32,207 nt of DNA. It comes from Candidatus Solibacter usitatus. Lineage in GTDB: Bacteria > Acidobacteriota > Terriglobia > Bryobacterales > Bryobacteraceae. Position numbers and translations under genes: made by a program. Under the pieces are notes generated by a model, which had not been told where the DNA came from, ran no database searches, and saw only the letters and a program-made list of their open reading frames with translations. The stretch covers positions 1 through 32,207 of the forward strand of contig JACRBC010000145.1 of assembly GCA_016213245.1 (NCBI GenBank), read 5' to 3'. Of this stretch, positions 24,252-31,604 are shown one piece after another; the stretch's first letter is position 1; each line of letters opens with the position of its first letter.

Positions 24252-24555
24252 AGATGACTCGGGCCTCTCTGAGAACATGCGGGCGAATCCACGGCTTCAA
24301 GCCGCGCTTGGTCACCAAATCGACCTTGCGCCCGGTCAGCGATTCCAGGTCCTCGCTTAGAGACTCGAACTTGAGCAGTCCGATGCGCGCGCTCGGTTCA
24401 AACTCGACCATGATGTCGACATCGCTATCGGGACCCAACTCGCCGCGCACCGCTGACCCGAACAGAGAAAGTTCGCGGACTTCGTATCGCCGGCACAAAT
24501 CAGCCAACTCGGTTTCGTCAACCGCTGCGTCACCGAATTGTAGTATCTGGCCCAA
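24241..24555 (-). CDS. MNT-type nucleotidyltransferase (MntA antitoxin-like)
   Basis: This 104-residue minimal nucleotidyltransferase has the signature GSAVRG (33-38) followed by Asp45 and Asp47 in 'DSDVDIMVEF', and a third acidic residue Asp79 in 'GRKVDLVTKRG', so the catalytic set looks complete. MntA proteins neutralise their HEPN partner by adding AMP to it. The start is a TTG at 24555 with GGAGAG upstream. The partner gene overlaps its end but carries an internal deletion, so this enzyme may have lost its target. Confidence 0.82.
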   Translation of the reverse strand: MGQILQFGDAAVDETELADLCRRYEVRELSLFGSAVRGELGPDSDVDIMVEFEPSARIGLLKFESLSEDLESLTGRKVDLVTKRGLKPWIRPHVLREARVIYAA

Positions 24556-24660
24556 GTGTGCTCTCCACCATTATGCCCGAGCCCGGACTGGCCGCATCAC
24601 CGAGGTTGCCCGTTCAACCGTTACGGTCGTCCTCCATCCGCTCTGCCTGTGCCCCAGACC

Positions 24661-25068
24661 TCAATATCGCGACAGCAGATACCCGATCCCCACCATCATT
24701 ACCCGCTCCCACGACTGCAGGACCTCCGCACTGCACTCCGGGTCGGTCTCCCGCACCGTCTGCAACAGGCTGTCCAGCCACAGGTCGTAATACTCGGCGC
24801 CGATGTTCAGGCTCCGGCCGCTGTGCCGCTCCGCAAAGCTTTCCAGGTACTTCGCCGGCCCCGCCACTTCGTCCTCCGCCGCCAGCGCCATCGCGTGCAG
24901 CGACATGCGCAGCGCCCGCTTCTGGTGCACGAAATCGGTGTTCGAGAACTTTGCCCGCACCATCGGCGAGGAAGCCAGGAAGATCTCATAAAAACGATCC
25001 AGAAACCCGGCCTGCGCCTGGCACCGCACCAGGCTCTCGTCAAATGTCTTCAGAATTGCCGCGTCCAT
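24661..25068 (-). CDS. Single-domain bacterial globin
   Basis: This 135-residue all-helical protein has a globin pattern: 'AGFLDRFYEIFLASSPMVRA' (A-B helices), 'FSNTDFVHQKRALRMSLHAM' (E region), 'YLESFAERHSGRSLNIGAEY' with His82 as the likely proximal haem ligand, and a C-terminal G-H segment. It resembles the short single-domain globins found in proteobacteria, planctomycetes and acidobacteria rather than flavohaemoglobin, since no reductase domain follows. The ATG at 25068 is chosen for its AGGAG five to six bases upstream; the frame extends 29 codons further without globin sequence. Its role could be NO or O2 handling, unproven. Neighbours give no hint. Confidence 0.72.
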   Translation of the reverse strand: MDAAILKTFDESLVRCQAQAGFLDRFYEIFLASSPMVRAKFSNTDFVHQKRALRMSLHAMALAAEDEVAGPAKYLESFAERHSGRSLNIGAEYYDLWLDSLLQTVRETDPECSAEVLQSWERVMMVGIGYLLSRY

Positions 25069-25319
25069 CCCGCTCCTCTCGCCGTGGCATCCCCGCCCGG
25101 CCGCTCCCAGCTTACCGATGATCATACACCCGTCTGGCAGCCCGCAGTTGCCCACTGGGCGCTCTCAAGTGCCACTTCTACCGTCTCCCGCGCCAATGGC
25201 CGGCAGATGGGCGGGTGGACCGTCACTGGTGTCGCCTCCCTCGCCACCGGGCGGCCTATTACCCCGATAAGACCGAACAACACGTAGCCTGAAGTAGCCC
25301 GAAGGAATCACACCGCCGG
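25069..25319. other. Intergenic stretch between globin and TonB receptor
   Basis: About 250 bp precede the leader hairpin described at 25320. I see no ORF with a start signal, no RNA gene and no repeat here. It is slightly less coding-like than its surroundings. It must contain promoters for the divergent globin and receptor genes, but no convincing -35/-10 pair stands out. Confidence 0.4.
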
Positions 25320-25376
25320 GAAGGCGCCCGTGATACACTCGCAGGAAACTGGGGGCCAGAGAGGGCGCCTTCTTTT
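25320..25376 (+). promoter_or_regulatory. Terminator-like inverted repeat in front of the TonB receptor start
   Basis: GAAGGCGCCC (25320-25329) is exactly complementary to GGGCGCCTTC (25363-25372), separated by 33 bases and followed by TTTTC. It ends 20 bases before the receptor ATG, with the ribosome site AGGAG (25381-25385) just after. The arrangement suits transcription attenuation in the leader. A possible -10 (TACACT, 25334-25339) lies inside the loop. If that is the real promoter, the 5' arm would not be transcribed and the hairpin would not form. It does not match the cobalamin riboswitch consensus. Confidence 0.5.
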
Positions 25377-25395
25377 CTACAGGAGATCCGGAGCT

Positions 25396-28300
25396 ATGAG
25401 TAAACGCCTTTGCGGTATTGCTTTCCTGGTAGCGGCTTTCTCCGCCGTCACCTTCGGCCAGTTGGCCACCACGACTTCGCTGGTCGGAACCATCAGCGAT
25501 TCCACCGGCAAGGTGATCCCCCGCGCCAAGGTGACGGCCGTCGAAACCAGCTCGGCCACCAGCTACAGCACTTCGACCAACGAACAGGGGTATTACTCCA
25601 TCGAGTTCATTCGCCCAGGCACCTATAGCGTGACGGTGGAGCAGCCGGGCTTTCAGAAGACGACAAGTACCGGCATCGAGGTCAGCATCAACCAGGTCGT
25701 CCGCACCAACGTGACCCTGGCCGTCGGCGCCTTGACCCAATCGGTGACGGTGGAAGCGGCGGTGACGGCGATCAAGACGGACGACGCCTCGGTGTCCGAG
25801 GTCCTGAGTTCGCGCCAGATCGCGGAACTGCCGCTGAACGGCCGCGACCCGATGATGCTTGCAGTCACCACGCCGGGCGTGCTCGCCGGCGCCAAGTCGA
25901 GCATGACCGGTATCCCCCCCGGGAACGACTTCGTGGGCGCCGGCACCCGCGAGATCCAAAACAGCCTCTCGCTCGACGGCATCAGCATCATGAACAATCT
26001 GATCACCACCACGCCCACCCGGCCCATGGTCGAAACTGTTCAGGAAGTCGAAGTGCAGACCGGCACCTACTCGGCCCAATACGGCGCTTACATGGGCGTT
26101 CACATCAACATGGTGACCAAGGCCGGCACCAATCGGTTGCACGGCAACGCCGTCGAGTTCCTGCGCAACGATGCGCTGGACGCGCGCAGTTTCTTCACGC
26201 TGCCCACGCCCGCGAACCCCCGCGCGCGGAAGCCGCCGCTCCGCCAAAATCAATTCGGATTCGAGTTGGACGGCCCCGTGGTCATCCCGAAACTCTACAA
26301 CGGGAGGGACAGGACCTTCTTCATGGTGTCGTACGAAGGGCTCCGCAACATACAACAGTCCACCTCCCTGTCCACCCAGATGCCCGCCGAGTTCTTTAGC
26401 GGCGATTTCTCGAAAGTGCCGGCAGGCAGCGTCACCGGCGGCTTCGTGAAGGACCCCTTCAACGGCAACATCGCGTTCCCGGGCAACGTCATCCCGGCTT
26501 CCCGCATCTCACCGGTCGTTCGCAAATTGCAGCAGTACTACCCGGCCCCGAATCTCCCTGGACTCGCCAGCAACTTGTCCGTGCCCGTCCCGAGCCGCGC
26601 GCGGTATAACCAGACCCTGAACCGTCTCGACCAGAACGTTGGCAGCAACATCCACCTCTACGTCCGCGCCCACTGGCAGGAGTGGCAATCGTTCGGCGGA
26701 AGCGCCATTCCGATGAACGCAACCACCGTGCCCACCGAGATTCGCAACTACACCGTCGGTTACACCCACACGCTGACGCCCACCTTGGTGAACGACCTGC
26801 GCGTGGGCCGCAACTTCTTCCGGTCCGACGCGCTGAACGCGTTCGCCGTAGCCGGTCTCAAGAGCGCCGGCGCCGACCTCGGAATCGCCGGCTTCAATGG
26901 GGATGTCCTCTACGGCAACCCAGGCATCCCGGACTTCAACGTCACCGGATTCAACGGACTCGGCAACGGCGGCACCAACTGGTTTCAGAACGACAGTACG
27001 CACCAGCTCTCCGAGCAGATCAGTTGGGACAAGGGCTCGCACAACATCATGGCCGGGTTCGAATTCCGCAGGCTGGCCACCGGTCGCGCCGCGGTCAACA
27101 GCGCGCGCGGCACCTTCAGCTTCAACGGCACGCAGACCGGCTATGCGCCGGCCGATTTCATTCTCGGCGCCCCCGTCAGCTTCGGCACGCCGGGGCCGGA
27201 AATCCGGGGCCGCGTCGCCGGCTGGCGCGACGGATTCTTCGTACTCGATAAGTGGCAGGTCTCGCGCAAGCTGACGATCAACTACGGCCTCCGCTACGAG
27301 CTGCCGACGGTGCCCTACACCATCAACGGCAACGCCAGTTTCCTGAATGCCGATCAGACGGCCCTGATCGTAGCCAAACCGGGCACGGGCTTCATCAAGC
27401 CCCAGCACAAGAACTGGGCGCCCCGTTTCGGATTTGCCTACCGCATCACTGAGAAGACCGTGTTTCGCGGCGGCGCGGGCGTCTACTACAACGCCAACCA
27501 GACCAACAGCTACACCTTCCTCAACACCAATCCGCCATGGAGCACGATCGTCAGTTGCAACTGGTCCGGCGGGTTGCCGACTCTGAGCTTGGCCAACCCC
27601 TTCGCCGTCTCAGCGGCTTGTCCGGTTGCCGGCAGCAACACGAGCGGCCTCATCGTCACGCCGCCTTGGGACCAGGCGACGGGCCGCATGAATCAATGGA
27701 GCGCCAGCTTGGAGCGCCAACTCTGGAACGGCGGCGGCTTGGAATTGCAGTACCTCGGCTCCCACTCCTATCACCTGGATCGCAGCTACTACAACAATAC
27801 GCCGCTGCCCGGGCCCGGCCCCGTCAACTCGCGCCGGCCGAACAAGAATTTCGGAGGCCCCATCCGCACCATCAACAATGACCTGATCGCGAATTACGAG
27901 AGCATGAGCGCCATCTTCCGCCAGCGCATGACCAAGGTGCTCCAGACCATAGTGAGTTACACGTGGGCTCACACTCTCGATGTCAACACCGACTCCAACG
28001 GCGGCGGCACGCCGATGAATCCGTACTGGTGGAAGTCCGACTACGGCAATTCCAACTGGGACATCCGTCACCGCCTGGTGGCCACCTTCGTCTATGACAT
28101 TCCGTTCGTCGCCACTTCGAACCCGGTCGTGAAAGGCGTCTTCGCCAACTGGCAGGCGAACGGCATCGTCACCCTTCGCGGCGGTCTTCCGTTCAACGTC
28201 TCGACAGGCACCGACACCGCCAACACCGCATCGAGCGGCACATACAGACCGAACCTGGTCAAAGAGGCGGCGGCGAACTGCGGGCGCGGCCACCTGATCG

Positions 28301-28608
28301 GATGCATCGACGCGAGCGCATTCACGATCGCAAATCTATACCCGATCATCCCGGCCAACTTCGCCTATGGCAATGCCGGCCGCAACATTCTCCGCGGCCC
28401 CGCCGCGCAGGAAGTCAACTTCTCCGTGGCGAAGAACTTCCCGATCACGGAGCGGATCAAGTTTCAGTTCCGCTTCGAGACGTTCGCGTTGTTCAACCAC
28501 ACCAACTTCGGCAACCCGTCGGCCACCATCAACACGGGCTCATTCGGGAACATCACCGGCGCCAGCGGCAACCGCAACATCCAACTCGGCGCCAAGCTGG
28601 TGTTTTAA
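25396..28608 (+). CDS. Oar-like TonB-dependent receptor with carboxypeptidase-regulatory domain
   Basis: This 1070-residue outer-membrane protein has a signal peptide at about 1-22, then a CarboxypepD_reg-like domain (about 24-105: 'LVGTISDSTGKVIPRAKVTA', 'NEQGYYSIEFIRPGTYSVTV'). A plug domain follows ('LPLNGRDPMMLAVTTPGVLA', 'VQEVEVQTGTYSAQYGAYMG', 'KAGTNRLHGNAVEFLRNDAL'). A large beta-barrel ends in Phe (NIQLGAKLVF). I use the ATG at 25396 because AGGAG lies upstream and the signal peptide starts there; the frame is open 22 codons earlier. Such receptors are very numerous in Solibacter-type genomes and are presumed to import plant-derived or other large ligands, but no SusD-like partner is here. 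A GC hairpin follows the stop. Confidence 0.92.
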   Translation: MSKRLCGIAFLVAAFSAVTFGQLATTTSLVGTISDSTGKVIPRAKVTAVETSSATSYSTSTNEQGYYSIEFIRPGTYSVTVEQPGFQKTTSTGIEVSINQVVRTNVTLAVGALTQSVTVEAAVTAIKTDDASVSEVLSSRQIAELPLNGRDPMMLAVTTPGVLAGAKSSMTGIPPGNDFVGAGTREIQNSLSLDGISIMNNLITTTPTRPMVETVQEVEVQTGTYSAQYGAYMGVHINMVTKAGTNRLHGNAVEFLRNDALDARSFFTLPTPANPRARKPPLRQNQFGFELDGPVVIPKLYNGRDRTFFMVSYEGLRNIQQSTSLSTQMPAEFFSGDFSKVPAGSVTGGFVKDPFNGNIAFPGNVIPASRISPVVRKLQQYYPAPNLPGLASNLSVPVPSRARYNQTLNRLDQNVGSNIHLYVRAHWQEWQSFGGSAIPMNATTVPTEIRNYTVGYTHTLTPTLVNDLRVGRNFFRSDALNAFAVAGLKSAGADLGIAGFNGDVLYGNPGIPDFNVTGFNGLGNGGTNWFQNDSTHQLSEQISWDKGSHNIMAGFEFRRLATGRAAVNSARGTFSFNGTQTGYAPADFILGAPVSFGTPGPEIRGRVAGWRDGFFVLDKWQVSRKLTINYGLRYELPTVPYTINGNASFLNADQTALIVAKPGTGFIKPQHKNWAPRFGFAYRITEKTVFRGGAGVYYNANQTNSYTFLNTNPPWSTIVSCNWSGGLPTLSLANPFAVSAACPVAGSNTSGLIVTPPWDQATGRMNQWSASLERQLWNGGGLELQYLGSHSYHLDRSYYNNTPLPGPGPVNSRRPNKNFGGPIRTINNDLIANYESMSAIFRQRMTKVLQTIVSYTWAHTLDVNTDSNGGGTPMNPYWWKSDYGNSNWDIRHRLVATFVYDIPFVATSNPVVKGVFANWQANGIVTLRGGLPFNVSTGTDTANTASSGTYRPNLVKEAAANCGRGHLIGCIDASAFTIANLYPIIPANFAYGNAGRNILRGPAAQEVNFSVAKNFPITERIKFQFRFETFALFNHTNFGNPSATINTGSFGNITGASGNRNIQLGAKLVF

Positions 28609-28620
28609 GCCCACTCCCCG

Positions 28621-28653
28621 CCGGCCGCGGCTCTGTCACGGAGGCGCGGCCGG
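28621..28653 (+). terminator. GC-rich hairpin after the TonB receptor
   Basis: CCGGCCGCG (28621-28629) pairs perfectly with CGCGGCCGG (28645-28653), with CTC/GAG giving further pairing inside the loop. It begins 13 bp after the stop. There is no T-tract, so it is a non-canonical terminator or a 3'-end stabiliser. Confidence 0.5.
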
Positions 28654-28839
28654 TGCACGGTAGGAAGCAACCGTGCCGAAGAATGCGAGCGCTACCCTGC
28701 TGGCGCCGTGCCTCCCCTCCGCCCGGATCCGAGTCCATCCCCTTCATCAACGGCCAATCCACCCCCAGACCCGCGGCGTCAGCGGCCGGTCAGCCCCCCT
28801 CCACAACCCGTTCACAACATTTACTTGTGTATTGCTCTC

Positions 28840-28877
28840 GGCGGCTGCCGCTCCTCGCGGTCAGCCGCCTTTTTTTT
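28840..28877 (+). terminator. Strong intrinsic terminator just upstream of the STGPRT-motif gene
   Basis: GGCGGCTGCCGC (28840-28851), loop TCCTC, then GCGGTCAGCCGCC (28857-28869), with one bulged A, followed by eight T residues (28870-28877). This is the only textbook Rho-independent terminator I see in the window. It ends 20 bases before the ATG at 28898 and overlaps the expected leader of that gene. It could end the receptor transcript or act as an attenuator for the downstream gene. Confidence 0.75.
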
Positions 28878-28897
28878 CTGGAAAGGAACTGACCACC

Positions 28898-29602
28898 ATG
28901 GCATCCCAAGCTCAGGTCGCGGCCAACCAGGCTAACGCCCAGCACTCCACCGGCCCCCGCACCGCCGCCGGCAAGGCCAACTCTTCCCGCAACCACACCT
29001 CCCACGGCCTCTCCTCCCGGGAGTTTGTCATCGACCCCGGCCAGGAACAGGAGTTCGACGACTTCATGACTCAACTCCGAGCCACCATCCAGCCTGCCGG
29101 CGCCGTCGAGTCCGGCCTCTTCACCCAACTCGCCCACGCCTCCTGGACCGCCCGCCGCTGCCGCCGCGCCGAAGTCCAGTTGCAGGAGACTTCCTACTAC
29201 CCGCACCTCGACTGCATGATCGTCTCCGACACCGCGGAGCGTCACCGCAACATTGACCTCTATGCCCGCCGCGCCGAGCGCGCCTACCACAAGGCCCTCA
29301 AGGAGATCAAAGCCCTCCAGGCCGCCCGTCTCTTCAACGCCGATCTCGCAGCCGTTCCCGTCCTCGCCGTCGCCGTCGCGCCCGTTGAGCCCTGTCCCAT
29401 GGCCGAGCAGCAGGCCCTCCAGAAACACCGCACCCTGCTGCTGCGCGCCGAAGCCGCCCGCCGGGAAGTCGAGGCCATTCGCGGTATCGAGGCCGCCATC
29501 GCCCCGCCCGCCCAGCCGGCCTCACACCAACTTGAACATTCGAACCCAATCCCGCCACAGTCCGTCCAGCCGGCACGCGCCCGCCGCGCCTCGGCCGGAT
29601 GA
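28898..29602 (+). CDS. Hypothetical protein of the NAxxSTGPRT...HGL motif family
   Basis: This 234-residue soluble protein has N-terminal 'QANAQHSTGPRTAAGKANSS' and 'RNHTSHGLSSREFVI' (about 9-47). I recall this motif block from many short uncharacterised proteins, often in multiple copies, of acidobacteria and planctomycetes. The rest is mostly helical, with a coiled-coil-like stretch (about 130-200, many Ala/Arg/Glu/Lys) and a Pro/Ala-rich tail. I take the ATG at 28898 because the motif begins at once and GGAAAGGA lies upstream; the open frame extends back to 28673 across the terminator, which cannot be coding. Function is unknown. Confidence 0.75.
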   Translation: MASQAQVAANQANAQHSTGPRTAAGKANSSRNHTSHGLSSREFVIDPGQEQEFDDFMTQLRATIQPAGAVESGLFTQLAHASWTARRCRRAEVQLQETSYYPHLDCMIVSDTAERHRNIDLYARRAERAYHKALKEIKALQAARLFNADLAAVPVLAVAVAPVEPCPMAEQQALQKHRTLLLRAEAARREVEAIRGIEAAIAPPAQPASHQLEHSNPIPPQSVQPARARRASAG

Positions 29603-29624
29603 AACTATCGTGAAACCCGCGTCC

Positions 29625-31505
29625 CTACCGGCTTCCCACCGCGATATGCAGCGTCTGCGCGCTGGCGGTTCCATCCAGGCTGACGCTGATGGGAACGGCC
29701 TCGCCGCCCTCCACCTGCGGCACTACCACTTTGAACTGGTAGACGCCGATGGATCCCGGCGCCAGCCCCGCGTACAGCAGTTCGCCCGTGGTGTCGCCGA
29801 AACGGATCTGAACGGGCAGTAGGAGTGCGTTTTCCTGCTGCGCCGCCTGGCCTGCCTCCACCACCGGGCTCACCGGCCCAAAGCCGATGCCGCTGATGGT
29901 GATGGTCTCTCCAGGAAGCGCCGGACGCGACAGCACGCCCTCAATCGCCCCGGCCGGCAGGGCGAAGGTCACCCCGTCACCGAGTGTCGCCGCCGCATAC
30001 TGCCTGCCGCCGGCAACAAACGCCGCCGGCGCGTGCAGCCCCGGCTGCGCCGCGTTCACGCTGACCCGGTAGGGAGCGCTCGAGCCGCCGGCGCTGGTCA
30101 CCACCAGTTCCTGCGAGCCTGGCGAAACTCCAAACGGCAGTTGCGCCCGGATCAACTCCGGGCTCACATACGCGATATAGGCCGCCTGCCCGCCGATGGT
30201 CACCCTGGCGCCGTCCAGAGCCGTTGGCGCCCGTGTGCCGTCGAAGTCCGCCGGCGTCCATTCGCGGGAGGTGGCCGCCAGGTTCGCCCCGCGGATCTCC
30301 ACCCACGAGCCCGGTGCAACGGTCGTGAATGCGCCGAACGCCGCCGAACTGATCACGCCGTCGTCGCTGATCACCGGAATCGCCGTCGGATTCAGCGGCT
30401 GAACCACCGGGGTCAGCAGCCGGATGCGATGGCTCTGGTTGTCCACGATATACACTTTGCCCGCGGCGCCCGCCGCCACGCTCGAGGGCCAGCGCAAAGC
30501 GGCGCTCGTCGCCGCGCCGCCGTCGCCCCAGTCGCCGAACGCACCGTTGCCCGCCACCGTCGAAATCGTACCGTCGGCCGCAATCTTCCGGATGCGGTTG
30601 TTGGTCGTATCGGCAATGATCAGGTCGCCGTTGCTGTCCACTGCCAGCCCCGTCGGGTGGAAGAGCTGCGCGCGCGTCGCCGCGCCTCCGTTGCCCTCGT
30701 AGCCCGCTGTCCCGGTTCCCGCCACGGTCGAGATGATCCCGCCGCTGGTGATCTTGCGGATCCGGTGCCCCATCTGGTCGGCCACATAAAGGTTGTTCGA
30801 CCCGTCCACCGCCAGGCCCACCGGCCGGTTCAGTTTCGCCTTCACCGCGTCGCCGCCGTCGCCCGACGACCCGATGGCGCCCGTGCCGGCGAACGTCGAA
30901 ATCTTTCCGTCCGTGCCAACCTTGCGGATCACGCTGTTGGCTGTGTCGGCGATGTACACATTGCCCGCGGAATCAACGGCCAGCCCCGTCGGCAGGTTCA
31001 ACGAGGCGTCCGTGGCGTTCTTGGTGTCCCCCGTGTAGCCCGCCGACCTGTTCCCGGCGAAGGTGGAGATGTTGCCGCCCGAGACGATCTTGCGGACGAT
31101 GTTGCTGCCGGATTCGGAAACGTAAATCGTGCCCGACTTGTCCACCGCGATGCCGGTCGGATAGCTGAGCTCGGCGCTGGTCGCCGCCGCGCCATCGCCG
31201 GTCGAACCGATCGTCCCCTTGCCTGCCACCAGGCTGATGGTCCCGTCCGGGGTGACCTTTCTGATCTTGTGGTTGAGCTGGTCGGAGATGAGGATGGCGC
31301 CCGACGAATCCACTGCGGCGAACAGCGGATTGTTCAGCTTGGCGCTGGTGGCCGCGCTGCCGTCGCCGTCCGAGCCCGCCGCGCCGTTGCCGGCTACGGT
31401 CGATATGGTGTACTTCGGTAGCGCCTGCCCCAGGCCCCAGGCGGGCACAAGCAGGCAGACGGCAAGCAGGACAATGGCGGTTCTCTTGGTGTTCGAGGTG
31501 TGCAT
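29625..31505 (-). CDS. Secreted NHL-repeat protein with Solibacter-type C-terminal domain
   Basis: This 626-residue protein has a signal peptide at about 1-27 (MHTSNTKRTAIVLLAVCLLV, then PAWGLGQ). It carries about six NHL propeller repeats of roughly 55 residues, each with 'ISTVAGxGxxGxxGDGGxA', 'LxxPxGLAVDxxGNxYIAD' and 'NxIRKIxxDG'. The last 230 residues match the TIGR03437 type ('AAFGAFTTVAPGSWVEIRGA', 'VSPELIRAQLPFG', 'ETITISGIGFGPVSPVV', 'GLAPGSIGVYQFKVVVP'). The start at 31505 has AGGAACC upstream; the frame is open much further but without protein-like content. It shares the C-terminal domain, not the propeller type, with the 1005-residue protein at 7836. The extracellular role is unknown. 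Confidence 0.88.
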   Translation of the reverse strand: MHTSNTKRTAIVLLAVCLLVPAWGLGQALPKYTISTVAGNGAAGSDGDGSAATSAKLNNPLFAAVDSSGAILISDQLNHKIRKVTPDGTISLVAGKGTIGSTGDGAAATSAELSYPTGIAVDKSGTIYVSESGSNIVRKIVSGGNISTFAGNRSAGYTGDTKNATDASLNLPTGLAVDSAGNVYIADTANSVIRKVGTDGKISTFAGTGAIGSSGDGGDAVKAKLNRPVGLAVDGSNNLYVADQMGHRIRKITSGGIISTVAGTGTAGYEGNGGAATRAQLFHPTGLAVDSNGDLIIADTTNNRIRKIAADGTISTVAGNGAFGDWGDGGAATSAALRWPSSVAAGAAGKVYIVDNQSHRIRLLTPVVQPLNPTAIPVISDDGVISSAAFGAFTTVAPGSWVEIRGANLAATSREWTPADFDGTRAPTALDGARVTIGGQAAYIAYVSPELIRAQLPFGVSPGSQELVVTSAGGSSAPYRVSVNAAQPGLHAPAAFVAGGRQYAAATLGDGVTFALPAGAIEGVLSRPALPGETITISGIGFGPVSPVVEAGQAAQQENALLLPVQIRFGDTTGELLYAGLAPGSIGVYQFKVVVPQVEGGEAVPISVSLDGTASAQTLHIAVGSR

Positions 31506-31569
31506 CAACAGTGGTTCCTGGCTGAATCTATAAGCGTAACAGACGCGCAAATCCAGCCGCTGGTGTACA

Positions 31570-31581
31570 GGCGAATTCGCC
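31570..31581. promoter_or_regulatory. Perfect 12-bp palindrome in the divergent intergenic region
   Basis: GGCGAATTCGCC lies midway in the 99-bp gap between the divergently transcribed NHL gene (start 31505) and GH115-like gene (start 31605). Its position would suit an operator serving both genes. A TTATAG on the - strand (near 31530) could be a -10 for the NHL gene. No regulator gene is adjacent. Confidence 0.35.
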
Positions 31582-31604
31582 AGGCGATAGGATGGACGGC
31601 AACC

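Noticed and set aside
25320..25376. Cobalamin riboswitch upstream of the TonB receptor
   Set aside because: The conserved B12-box sequence and the expected length of about 180-200 bases are not present. Only a simple inverted repeat is visible.
28673..28897. N-terminal extension of the STGPRT protein back to 28673
   Set aside because: The extension would have to read through the terminator hairpin and T-tract and has no protein-like composition. The motif and ribosome site place the start at 28898.
30033..31421. 462-codon open frame on the + strand opposite the NHL gene
   Set aside because: The repeat periodicity reflects the NHL repeats on the other strand. No signal peptide, ribosome site or known motif is present.
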